Source: Auanema rhodensis
Taxonomy: Eukaryota > Nematoda > Chromadorea > Rhabditida > Rhabditidae
Length of the DNA: 64,000 nt
Reading direction: 5' to 3'
Assembly: GCA_964057225.1 (NCBI GenBank)
Contig: OZ059899.1
Location: 20,840,501 to 20,904,500 of the forward strand
Translations under genes and position numbers: made by a program
In this document: in pieces, positions 52,840 to 64,000 of the stretch
Layout: every line of letters starts with the position of its first letter
Numbering within the stretch: the first letter of the stretch is position 1
Notes under the pieces: generated by a model
What the model was told of the DNA's origin: nothing
The model's database searches: none
The model's input: the letters and a program-made list of their open reading frames with translations, nothing else

Positions 52840-55800
52840 ACATTGTCCATCGTCTTTGCCTCGAAAAAAGGAATCTAAAAACATCTACGTTTCGCTAAAT
52901 TATTTTGAAATTTTTCGAAAAAATTTTTGTCAAAATGTTTTTGGAAGCAATGTTGAGTGTACATGGAAACTCAACATACACTAATGCATCATTTTTCAAA
53001 CGATCATAACTAATTTTTGTATTAACCGTTTCTCAATGTAGTATAGTGCATTCGATGCGGATTTTTAAGCTGCGTCGATCTGTGTTATCAGATTTGCGCT
53101 AGCTTAAAAATGCACCTAGATATCAACTGATATAAGTTCACACTTATATCCTCGATTTTCACCCTGAAGAATTAATTTTTTCGTTGAATAACATTGTCCA
53201 TCGTCTTTGCCTTGATAAAAGGAATCTAAAAACATCTACTTTTTGCTAAATTATTTTGAAATTTTTCGAAAAAATTTTTGTCAAAATGTTTTTGGAAGCA
53301 ATGTTGAGTGTACATGGAAACTCAACATACACTAATGCATCATTTTTCAAACGATCATAACTAATTTTTGTATTAACCGTTTCTCAATGTAGTATAGTGC
53401 ATTCGATGCGGATTTTTAAGCTGCGTCGATCTGTGTTATCAGATTTGCGCTAGCTTAAAAATGCACCTAGATATCAACTGATATAAGTTCACACTTATAT
53501 CCTCGATTTTCACCCTGAAGAATTAATTTTTTCGTTGAATAACATTGTCCATCGTCTTTGCCTCGAAAAAAGGAATCTAAAAACATCTACGTTTCGCTAA
53601 ATTATTTTGAAATTTTTCGAAAAAATTTTTGTCAAAATGTTTTTGGAAGCAATGTTGAGTGTACATGGAAACTCAACATACACTAATGCATCATTTTTCA
53701 AACGATCATAACTAATTTTTGTATTAACCGTTTCTCAATGTAGTATAGTGCATTCGATGCGGATTTTTAAGCTGCGTCGATCTGTGTTATCAGATTTGCG
53801 CTAGCTTAAAAATGCACCTAGATATCAACTGATATAAGTTCACACTTATATCCTCGATTTTCACCCTGAAGAATTAATTTTTTCGTTGAATAACATTGTC
53901 CATCGTCTTTGCCTTGATAAAAGGAATCTAAAAACATCTACTTTTTGCTAAATTATTTTGAAATTTTTCGAAAAAATTTTTGTCAAAATGTTTTTGGAAG
54001 CAATGTTGAGTGTACATGGAAACTCAACATACACTAATGCATCATTTTTCAAACGATCATAACTAATTTTTGTATTAAGCGTTTCTCATTGTAGTATAGT
54101 GCATTCGATGCGGATTTTTAAGCTGCGTCGATCTGTGTTATCAGATTTGCGCTAGCTTAAAAATGCACCTAGATATCAACTGATATAAGTTCACACTTAT
54201 ATCCTCGATTTTCACCCTGAAGAATTAATTTTTTCGTTGATTAACATTGTCCATCGTCTTTGCCTCGAAAAAAGGAATCTAAAAACATCTACGTTTCGCT
54301 AAATTATTTTGAAATTTTTCGAAAAAATTTTTGTCAAAATGTTTTTGGAAGCAATGTTGAGTGTACATGGAAACTCAACATACACTAATGCATCATTTTT
54401 CAAACGATCATAACTAATTTTTGTATTAACCGTTTCTCAATGTAGTATAGTGCATTCGATGCGGATTTTTAAGCTGCGTCGATCTGTGTTATCAGATTTG
54501 CGCTAGCTTAAAAATGCACCTAGATATCAACTGATATAAGTTCACACTTATATCCTCGATTTTCACCCTGAAGAATTAATTTTTTCGTTGAATAACATTG
54601 TCCATCGTCTTTGCCTTGATAAAAGGAATCTAAAAACATCTACTTTTTGCTAAATTATTTTGAAATTTTTCGAAAAAATTTTTGTCAAAATGTTTTTGGA
54701 AGCAATGTTGAGTGTACATGGAAACTCAACATACACTAATGCATCATTTTTCAAACGATCATAACTAATTTTTGTATTAACCGTTTCTCAATGTAGTATA
54801 GTGCATTCGATGCGGATTTTTAAGCTGCGTCGATCTGTGTTATCAGATTTGCGCTAGCTTAAAAATGCACCTAGATATCAACTGATATAAGTTCACACTT
54901 ATATCCTCGATTTTCACCCTGAAGAATTAATTTTTTCGTTGAATAACATTGTCCATCGTCTTTGCCTCGAAAAAAGGAATATAAAAACATCTACGTTTCG
55001 CTAAATTATTTTGAAATTTTTCGAAAAAATTTTTGTCAAAATGTTTTTGGAAGCAATGTTGAGTGTACATGGAAACTCAACATACACTAATGCATCATTT
55101 TTCAAACGATCATAACTAATTTTTGTATTAACCGTTTCTCAATGTAGTATAGTGCATTCGATGCGGATTTTTAAGCTGCGTCGATCTGTGTTATCAGATT
55201 TGCGCTAGCTTAAAAATGCACCTAGATATCAACTGATATAAGTTCACACTTATATCCTCGATTTTCACCCTGAAGAATTAATTTTTTCGTTGAATAACAT
55301 TGTCCATCGTCTTTGCCTTGATAAAAGGAATCTAAAAACATCTACTTTTTGCTAAATTATTTTGAAATTTTTCGAAAAAATTTTTGTCAAAATGTTTTTG
55401 GAAGCAATGTTGAGTGTACATGGAAACTCAACATACACTAATGCATCATTTTTCAAACGATCATAACTAATTTTTGTATTAAGCGTTTCTCATTGTAGTA
55501 TAGTGCATTCGATGCGGATTTTTAAGCTGCGTCGATCTGTGTTATCAGATTTGCGCTAGCTTAAAAATGCACCGAGATATCAACTGATAAAAGTTCACAC
55601 TTATATCCTCGATTTTCACCCTGAAGAATTAATTTTTTCGTTGAATAACATTGTCCATCGTCTTTGCCTTGAAAAAAGAAATCTAAAAACAAAAAATTTT
55701 TGTCAAAATGTTTTTGGAAGCAATGTTGAGTGTACATGGAAACTCAACATACACTAATGCATCATTTTTCAAATGATCATAACTAATTATTGTATCAAGC

Positions 55801-56665
55801 GTTTCTCAATGTAATATAGTGCATTCGATGCGGATTTTCAAGTTGCGTCGATCTGTGTTATCAGATTTGCGCTAGCTTAAAAATGCACCTAGATATCAAC
55901 TGATATAAGTTCACACTTATATCCTCGATTTTCACCCTGAAGAATTAATTTTTTCGTTGAATAACATTGTCCATCGTCTTTGCCTTGATAAAAGGAATCT
56001 AAAAACATCTACTTTTTGCTAAATTATTTTGAAATTTTTCGAAAAAATTTTTGTCAAAATGTTTTTGGAAGCAATGTTGAGTGTACATGGAAACTCAACA
56101 TACACTAATGCATCATTTTTCAAACGATCATAACTAATTTTTGTATTAAGCGTTTCTCATTGTAGTATAGTGCATTCGATGCGGATTTTTAAGTTGCGTC
56201 GATCTGTGTTATCAGATTTGCGCTAGCTTAAAAATGCACCTAGATATCAACTGATATAAGTTCACACTTATATCCTCGATTTTCACCCTGAAGAATTAAT
56301 TTTTTCGTTGATTAACATTGTCCATCGTCTTTGCCTTGAAAAAAGGAATCTAAAAACATCTACTTTTCGCTAAATTATGTTGAAATTTTTCGAAAAAATT
56401 TTTGTCAAAATGTTTTTGGAAGCAATGTTGAGTGTACATGGAAACTCAACATACACTAATGCATCATTTTTCAAACGATCATAACTAATTTTTGTATTAA
56501 GCGTTTCCCAATGAAGTATAGTGCATTCGATGCGGATTTTTAAGCTGCGTCGATCTGTGTTATCAGATTTGCGCTAGCTTAGAAATGCACCGAGATATCA
56601 ACTGATATAAGTTCACACTTATATCCTCGATTTTCACCCTGAAGAATTAATTTTTTCGTTGAATA
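52840..56665 (-). repeat. 11-monomer HOR unit, 3,826 bp, copy 1
   Basis: Ten monomers of 351 bp and one of 316 bp. Along most of the unit, cttgataaaagg and cctcgaaaaaagg monomers alternate. The unit also holds the private ggaatataaaaac (54,976), the 35-bp-deleted monomer near 55,690, the ggattttcaag change near 55,842, and the cccaatgaag monomer at 56,507. The same series follows in copy 2 at a constant 3,826-bp offset; I noticed no difference in the landmarks checked. Confidence 0.85.
55389..55704 (-). repeat. 316-bp monomer with 35-bp deletion, copy 1
   Basis: The sequence reads ctaaaaacaaaaaatttttg, lacking 35 bases that in monomer sense run from cgaaaaattt to gtagat (reference 277-311). 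At most one base of microhomology is visible. It is followed by fcaaatgatcat-type flank (caaatgatcat in place of caaacgatcat), which travels with the deletion in all three copies. Confidence 0.9.
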
Positions 56666-59600
56666 ACATTGTCCATCGTCTTTGCCTCGAAAAAAGGAAT
56701 CTAAAAACATCTACGTTTCGCTAAATTATTTTGAAATTTTTCGAAAAAATTTTTGTCAAAATGTTTTTGGAAGCAATGTTGAGTGTACATGGAAACTCAA
56801 CATACACTAATGCATCATTTTTCAAACGATCATAACTAATTTTTGTATTAACCGTTTCTCAATGTAGTATAGTGCATTCGATGCGGATTTTTAAGCTGCG
56901 TCGATCTGTGTTATCAGATTTGCGCTAGCTTAAAAATGCACCTAGATATCAACTGATATAAGTTCACACTTATATCCTCGATTTTCACCCTGAAGAATTA
57001 ATTTTTTCGTTGAATAACATTGTCCATCGTCTTTGCCTTGATAAAAGGAATCTAAAAACATCTACTTTTTGCTAAATTATTTTGAAATTTTTCGAAAAAA
57101 TTTTTGTCAAAATGTTTTTGGAAGCAATGTTGAGTGTACATGGAAACTCAACATACACTAATGCATCATTTTTCAAACGATCATAACTAATTTTTGTATT
57201 AACCGTTTCTCAATGTAGTATAGTGCATTCGATGCGGATTTTTAAGCTGCGTCGATCTGTGTTATCAGATTTGCGCTAGCTTAAAAATGCACCTAGATAT
57301 CAACTGATATAAGTTCACACTTATATCCTCGATTTTCACCCTGAAGAATTAATTTTTTCGTTGAATAACATTGTCCATCGTCTTTGCCTCGAAAAAAGGA
57401 ATCTAAAAACATCTACGTTTCGCTAAATTATTTTGAAATTTTTCGAAAAAATTTTTGTCAAAATGTTTTTGGAAGCAATGTTGAGTGTACATGGAAACTC
57501 AACATACACTAATGCATCATTTTTCAAACGATCATAACTAATTTTTGTATTAACCGTTTCTCAATGTAGTATAGTGCATTCGATGCGGATTTTTAAGCTG
57601 CGTCGATCTGTGTTATCAGATTTGCGCTAGCTTAAAAATGCACCTAGATATCAACTGATATAAGTTCACACTTATATCCTCGATTTTCACCCTGAAGAAT
57701 TAATTTTTTCGTTGAATAACATTGTCCATCGTCTTTGCCTTGATAAAAGGAATCTAAAAACATCTACTTTTTGCTAAATTATTTTGAAATTTTTCGAAAA
57801 AATTTTTGTCAAAATGTTTTTGGAAGCAATGTTGAGTGTACATGGAAACTCAACATACACTAATGCATCATTTTTCAAACGATCATAACTAATTTTTGTA
57901 TTAAGCGTTTCTCATTGTAGTATAGTGCATTCGATGCGGATTTTTAAGCTGCGTCGATCTGTGTTATCAGATTTGCGCTAGCTTAAAAATGCACCTAGAT
58001 ATCAACTGATATAAGTTCACACTTATATCCTCGATTTTCACCCTGAAGAATTAATTTTTTCGTTGATTAACATTGTCCATCGTCTTTGCCTCGAAAAAAG
58101 GAATCTAAAAACATCTACGTTTCGCTAAATTATTTTGAAATTTTTCGAAAAAATTTTTGTCAAAATGTTTTTGGAAGCAATGTTGAGTGTACATGGAAAC
58201 TCAACATACACTAATGCATCATTTTTCAAACGATCATAACTAATTTTTGTATTAACCGTTTCTCAATGTAGTATAGTGCATTCGATGCGGATTTTTAAGC
58301 TGCGTCGATCTGTGTTATCAGATTTGCGCTAGCTTAAAAATGCACCTAGATATCAACTGATATAAGTTCACACTTATATCCTCGATTTTCACCCTGAAGA
58401 ATTAATTTTTTCGTTGAATAACATTGTCCATCGTCTTTGCCTTGATAAAAGGAATCTAAAAACATCTACTTTTTGCTAAATTATTTTGAAATTTTTCGAA
58501 AAAATTTTTGTCAAAATGTTTTTGGAAGCAATGTTGAGTGTACATGGAAACTCAACATACACTAATGCATCATTTTTCAAACGATCATAACTAATTTTTG
58601 TATTAACCGTTTCTCAATGTAGTATAGTGCATTCGATGCGGATTTTTAAGCTGCGTCGATCTGTGTTATCAGATTTGCGCTAGCTTAAAAATGCACCTAG
58701 ATATCAACTGATATAAGTTCACACTTATATCCTCGATTTTCACCCTGAAGAATTAATTTTTTCGTTGAATAACATTGTCCATCGTCTTTGCCTCGAAAAA
58801 AGGAATATAAAAACATCTACGTTTCGCTAAATTATTTTGAAATTTTTCGAAAAAATTTTTGTCAAAATGTTTTTGGAAGCAATGTTGAGTGTACATGGAA
58901 ACTCAACATACACTAATGCATCATTTTTCAAACGATCATAACTAATTTTTGTATTAACCGTTTCTCAATGTAGTATAGTGCATTCGATGCGGATTTTTAA
59001 GCTGCGTCGATCTGTGTTATCAGATTTGCGCTAGCTTAAAAATGCACCTAGATATCAACTGATATAAGTTCACACTTATATCCTCGATTTTCACCCTGAA
59101 GAATTAATTTTTTCGTTGAATAACATTGTCCATCGTCTTTGCCTTGATAAAAGGAATCTAAAAACATCTACTTTTTGCTAAATTATTTTGAAATTTTTCG
59201 AAAAAATTTTTGTCAAAATGTTTTTGGAAGCAATGTTGAGTGTACATGGAAACTCAACATACACTAATGCATCATTTTTCAAACGATCATAACTAATTTT
59301 TGTATTAAGCGTTTCTCATTGTAGTATAGTGCATTCGATGCGGATTTTTAAGCTGCGTCGATCTGTGTTATCAGATTTGCGCTAGCTTAAAAATGCACCG
59401 AGATATCAACTGATAAAAGTTCACACTTATATCCTCGATTTTCACCCTGAAGAATTAATTTTTTCGTTGAATAACATTGTCCATCGTCTTTGCCTTGAAA
59501 AAAGAAATCTAAAAACAAAAAATTTTTGTCAAAATGTTTTTGGAAGCAATGTTGAGTGTACATGGAAACTCAACATACACTAATGCATCATTTTTCAAAT

Positions 59601-60511
59601 GATCATAACTAATTATTGTATCAAGCGTTTCTCAATGTAATATAGTGCATTCGATGCGGATTTTCAAGTTGCGTCGATCTGTGTTATCAGATTTGCGCTA
59701 GCTTAAAAATGCACCTAGATATCAACTGATATAAGTTCACACTTATATCCTCGATTTTCACCCTGAAGAATTAATTTTTTCGTTGAATAACATTGTCCAT
59801 CGTCTTTGCCTTGATAAAAGGAATCTAAAAACATCTACTTTTTGCTAAATTATTTTGAAATTTTTCGAAAAAATTTTTGTCAAAATGTTTTTGGAAGCAA
59901 TGTTGAGTGTACATGGAAACTCAACATACACTAATGCATCATTTTTCAAACGATCATAACTAATTTTTGTATTAAGCGTTTCTCATTGTAGTATAGTGCA
60001 TTCGATGCGGATTTTTAAGTTGCGTCGATCTGTGTTATCAGATTTGCGCTAGCTTAAAAATGCACCTAGATATCAACTGATATAAGTTCACACTTATATC
60101 CTCGATTTTCACCCTGAAGAATTAATTTTTTCGTTGATTAACATTGTCCATCGTCTTTGCCTTGAAAAAAGGAATCTAAAAACATCTACTTTTCGCTAAA
60201 TTATGTTGAAATTTTTCGAAAAAATTTTTGTCAAAATGTTTTTGGAAGCAATGTTGAGTGTACATGGAAACTCAACATACACTAATGCATCATTTTTCAA
60301 ACGATCATAACTAATTTTTGTATTAAGCGTTTCCCAATGAAGTATAGTGCATTCGATGCGGATTTTTAAGCTGCGTCGATCTGTGTTATCAGATTTGCGC
60401 TAGCTTAGAAATGCACCGAGATATCAACTGATATAAGTTCACACTTATATCCTCGATTTTCACCCTGAAGAATTAATTTTTTCGTTGAATAACATTGTCC
60501 ATCGTCTTTGC
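56666..60511 (-). repeat. 11-monomer HOR unit, 3,826 bp, copy 2
   Basis: A head-to-tail copy of 52,840-56,665. Matched landmarks are ggaatataaaaac (58,802), the 35-bp-deleted monomer (near 59,516), ggattttcaag (near 59,661), and cccaatgaag (60,333). Matching stops where the next monomer reads ccttgaaaaaagg (60,512) in place of cctcgaaaaaagg (56,687). Confidence 0.85.
59215..59530 (-). repeat. 316-bp monomer with 35-bp deletion, copy 2
   Basis: The same deletion and flanking variants (gataaaagttc before, caaatgatcat after) as the copy 3,826 bp upstream. Confidence 0.9.
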
Positions 60512-61189
60512 CTTGAAAAAAGGAATCTAAAAACATCTACTTTTTGCTAAATTATTTTGAAATTGTTCGAAAAAATTTTTGTCAAAATGTTTTTGGAAGC
60601 AATGTTGAGTGTACATGGAAACTCAACATACACTAATGCATCATTTTTCAAACGATCATAACTAATTTTTGTATTAAGCGTTTCTCAATGTAATATAGTG
60701 CATTCGATGCGGATTTTTAAGCTGCGTCGATCTGTGTTATCAGATTTGCGCTAGCTTAAAAATGCACCGAGATATCAACTGATATAAGTTCACACTTATA
60801 TCCTCGATTTTCACCCTGAAGAATTAATTTTTTCGTTGAATAACATTGTCCATCGTCTTTGCCTTGAAAAAAGAAATCTGAAAACATCTACTTTTTGCTA
60901 AATTATTTTGAAATTTTTCGAAAAAATTTTTGTCAAAATGTTTTTGGAAGCAATGTTGAGTGTACATGGAAACTCAACATACACTAATGCATCATTTTTC
61001 AAACGATCATAACTAATTTTTGTATTAACCGTTTCTCAATGTAGTATAGTGCATTCGATGCGGATTTTTAAGCTGCGTCGATCTGTGTTATCAGATTTGC
61101 GCTAGCTTAAAAATGCACCTAGATATCAACTGATATAAGTTCACACTTATATCCTCGATTTTCACCCTGAAGAATTAATTTTTTCGTTG

Positions 61190-62760
61190 ATTAACATTGT
61201 CCATCGTCTTTGCCTCGAAAAAAGGAATCTAAAAACATCTACGTTTCGCTAAATTATTTTGAAATTTTTCGAAAAAATTTTTGTCAAAATGTTTTTGGAA
61301 GCAATGTTGAGTGTACATGGAAACTCAACATACACTAATGCATCATTTTTCAAACGATCATAACTAATTTTTGTATTAACCGTTTCTCAATGTAGTATAG
61401 TGCATTCGATGCGGATTTTTAAGCTGCGTCGATCTGTGTTATCAGATTTGCGCTAGCTTAAAAATGCACCTAGATATCAACTGATATAAGTTCACACTTA
61501 TATCCTCGATTTTCACCCTGAAGAATTAATTTTTTCGTTGAATAACATTGTCCATCGTCTTTGCCTTGATAAAAGGAATCTAAAAACATCTACTTTTTGC
61601 TAAATTATTTTGAAATTTTTCGAAAAAATTTTTGTCAAAATGTTTTTGGAAGCAATGTTGAGTGTACATGGAAACTCAACATACACTAATGCATCATTTT
61701 TCAAACGATCATAACTAATTTTTGTATTAACCGTTTCTCAATGTAGTATAGTGCATTCGATGCGGATTTTTAAGCTGCGTCGATCTGTGTTATCAGATTT
61801 GCGCTAGCTTAAAAATGCACCTAGATATCAACTGATATAAGTTCACACTTATATCCTCGATTTTCACCCTGAAGAATTAATTTTTTCGTTGAATAACATT
61901 GTCCATCGTCTTTGCCTCGAAAAAAGGAATCTAAAAACATCTACGTTTCGCTAAATTATTTTGAAATTTTTCGAAAAAATTTTTGTCAAAATGTTTTTGG
62001 AAGCAATGTTGAGTGTACATGGAAACTCAACATACACTAATGCATCATTTTTCAAACGATCATAACTAATTTTTGTATTAACCGTTTCTCAATGTAGTAT
62101 AGTGCATTCGATGCGGATTTTTAAGCTGCGTCGATCTGTGTTATCAGATTTGCGCTAGCTTAAAAATGCACCTAGATATCAACTGATATAAGTTCACACT
62201 TATATCCTCGATTTTCACCCTGAAGAATTAATTTTTTCGTTGAATAACATTGTCCATCGTCTTTGCCTTGATAAAAGGAATCTAAAAACATCTACTTTTT
62301 GCTAAATTATTTTGAAATTTTTCGAAAAAATTTTTGTCAAAATGTTTTTGGAAGCAATGTTGAGTGTACATGGAAACTCAACATACACTAATGCATCATT
62401 TTTCAAACGATCATAACTAATTTTTGTATTAAGCGTTTCTCATTGTAGTATAGTGCATTCGATGCGGATTTTTAAGCTGCGTCGATCTGTGTTATCAGAT
62501 TTGCGCTAGCTTAAAAATGCACCGAGATATCAACTGATAAAAGTTCACACTTATATCCTCGATTTTCACCCTGAAGAATTAATTTTTTCGTTGAATAACA
62601 TTGTCCATCGTCTTTGCCTTGAAAAAAGAAATCTAAAAACAAAAAATTTTTGTCAAAATGTTTTTGGAAGCAATGTTGAGTGTACATGGAAACTCAACAT
62701 ACACTAATGCATCATTTTTCAAATGATCATAACTAATTATTGTATCAAGCGTTTCTCAAT
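61190..62760 (-). repeat. Partial third copy of the HOR (3,124-bp offset)
   Basis: This stretch matches about 58,066-59,640 at a 3,124-bp offset (eight 351-bp monomers and one of 316 bp). It includes the gttgattaac / cctcg monomer, the gttctcattg / gataaaagttc monomer and the 35-bp-deleted monomer. It differs at ggaatct (against ggaatat) and at ggatttttaag near 62,780 (against ggattttcaag). Confidence 0.75.
62339..62654 (-). repeat. 316-bp monomer with 35-bp deletion, copy 3
   Basis: The same deletion, 3,124 bp after copy 2, with the same gataaaagttc and caaatgatcat flanks. The shorter spacing means two monomers fewer lie between copies 2 and 3 than between copies 1 and 2. Confidence 0.9.
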
Positions 62761-64000
62761 GTAATATAGTGCATTCGATGCGGATTTTTAAGTTGCGTCG
62801 ATCTGTGTTATCAGATTTGCGCTAGCTTAAAAATGCACCTAGATATCAACTGATATAAGTTCACACTTATATCCTCGATTTTCACCCTGAAGAATTAATT
62901 TTTGCGTTGATTAACATTGTCCATCGTCTTTGCCTCGAAAAAAGGAATCTAAAAACATCTACGTTTCGCTAAATTATTTTGAAATTTTTGGAAAAAATTT
63001 TTGTCAAAATGTTTTTGGAAGCAATGTTGAGTGTACATGGAAACTCAACATACACTAATGCATCATTTTTCAAACGATCATAACTAATTTTTGTATTAAG
63101 CGTTTCTCAATGTAGTATAGTGCATTCGATGCGGATTTTTAAGCTGCGTCGATCTTTGTTATCAGATTTGCGCTAGCTTAAAAATGCACCGAGATATCAA
63201 CTGATATAAGTTCACACTTATATCCTCGATTTTCACCCTGAAGAATTAATTTTTTCGTTGAATAACATTGTCCATCGTCTTTGCCTTGAAAAAAGAAATC
63301 TAAAAACATCTACTTTTTGCTAAATTATTTTGAAATTTTTCGAAAAAATTTTTGTCAAAATGTTTTTGGAAGCAATGTTGAGTGTACATGGAAACTCAAC
63401 ATACACTAATGCATCATTTTTCAAACGATCATAACTGATTTTTGTATTAACCGTTTCTCAATGTAGTATAGTGCATTCGATGCGGATTTTTAAGCTGCGT
63501 CGATCTGTGTTATCAGATTTGCGCTAGCTTAAAAATGCACCGAGATATCAACTGATAAAAGTTCACACTTATATCCTCGATTTTCACCCTGAAGAATTAA
63601 TTTTTTCGTTGATTAACATTGTCCATCGTCTTTGCCTCGAAAAAAGGAATCTAAAAACATCTACGTTTCGCTAAATTATTTTGAAATTTTTCGAAAAAAT
63701 TTTTGTCAAAATGTTTTTGGAAGCAATGTTGAGTGTACATGGAAACTCAACATACACTAATGCATCATTTTTCAAACGATCATAACTAATTTTTGTATTA
63801 ACCGTTTCTCAATGTAGTATAGTGCATTCGATGCGGATTTTTAAGCTGCGTCGATCTGTGTTATCAGATTTGCGCTAGCTTAAAAATGCACCTAGATATC
63901 AACTGATATAAGTTCACACTTATATCCTCGATTTTCACCCTGAAGAATTAATTTTTTCGTTGAATAACATTGTCCATCGTCTTTGCCTTGATAAAAGGAA

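Larger units (their letters stand above)
1..64000. repeat. Satellite DNA megaarray, ~351-bp monomer, whole window
   Basis: The entire window is tandem copies of one monomer of about 351 bp. The phrase tgttattcaacg starts at 1, 352, 703, 1054 and so on; its complement recurs every 351 bp after 45,904. Neighbouring copies differ at only a few positions and the period rarely departs from 351. The exceptions I traced are 350, 349, 327 and 316 bp. There are roughly 131 copies on the + strand and 52 on the - strand. No foreign insertion, gene or unique spacer interrupts the array, and both window edges lie inside monomers, so the array continues beyond each end. Such long homogeneous arrays with nested multimers are characteristic of eukaryotic heterochromatin. 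The role (centromeric, pericentromeric or other) cannot be decided from sequence alone. Confidence 0.98.
45904..64000 (-). repeat. Array sector D, subfamily D monomers, - orientation
   Basis: About 52 copies of the same satellite in reverse orientation, period 351 with 316-bp exceptions. Most copies carry cacctagatatc on the + strand (ctaggtg in monomer sense), where every left-arm copy I read has ctcggtg or ctcggttc. Other variants are cttgataaaagg, cctcgaaaaaagg with ctacgtttcgc, gtattaaccg, and cccaatgaag. The first copies after the joint keep C-like traits (tatattac, gcaactt, ataattag), so D derives from C-type repeats. Confidence 0.9.

Noticed and set aside
1-64000. CRISPR array or bacterial repeat
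   Set aside because: The period is 351 bp with no alternation of short repeats and unique spacers. The whole unit repeats, including what would be spacer.

Overview
The whole 64-kb window is one uninterrupted satellite-DNA array. A monomer of about 351 bp is repeated about 180 times from the first base to the last. I see no protein-coding gene, rRNA, tRNA, transposon, CRISPR array or unique-sequence gap. A 351-bp AT-rich monomer (114 G+C in 351 bases of the first copy, about 32%) arranged in higher-order repeats (HORs) over more than 60 kb is typical of eukaryotic constitutive heterochromatin (pericentromeric, centromeric or subtelomeric). An invertebrate, such as an insect, is plausible, but the sequence does not let me name the organism. 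The short reading frames that recur every 351 bp (63 codons on +, 62 to 89 on -) are by-products of the repeat and are not annotated as genes.

Layout. Positions 1 to about 19,100 hold subfamily A on the + strand (marked by ctgcagggtg and mostly cgcgaaaag). Positions about 19,100-28,900 hold subfamily B (caatttttcaggg or cttcaggg, ccctaaaaattt or ccctgaaaattt, cacaaaaag). Positions about 28,900-45,903 hold subfamily C (ttttttcgaaaaattt, aatttagcaaaaag, often cttcagcgtg and ataattagtt), starting with a B-B-C-C tetramer repeated three times. At 45,902-45,904 the orientation flips abruptly. From there to 64,000 the same satellite runs on the - strand as subfamily D, which carries a largely fixed ctaggtg variant not seen in the left arm. 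D is organised into long HORs, including an 11-monomer, 3,826-bp unit present twice head to tail.

Each monomer carries three hairpin-capable dyads, a conserved core around the third dyad, and an A/T-tract segment that is the most variable part. The inversion breakpoints, a 24-bp deletion and a 35-bp deletion all fall in that segment. Nested duplications of 1, 2, 3, 4, 7, 8, 9 and 11 monomers point to repeated unequal exchange or replication-based amplification. The large inverted arrangement, with arms of 45.8 kb and at least 18 kb around a 59-nt spacer, is the most striking structure. Read-through transcription across it could give long double-stranded RNA, but nothing in the sequence shows that this happens.
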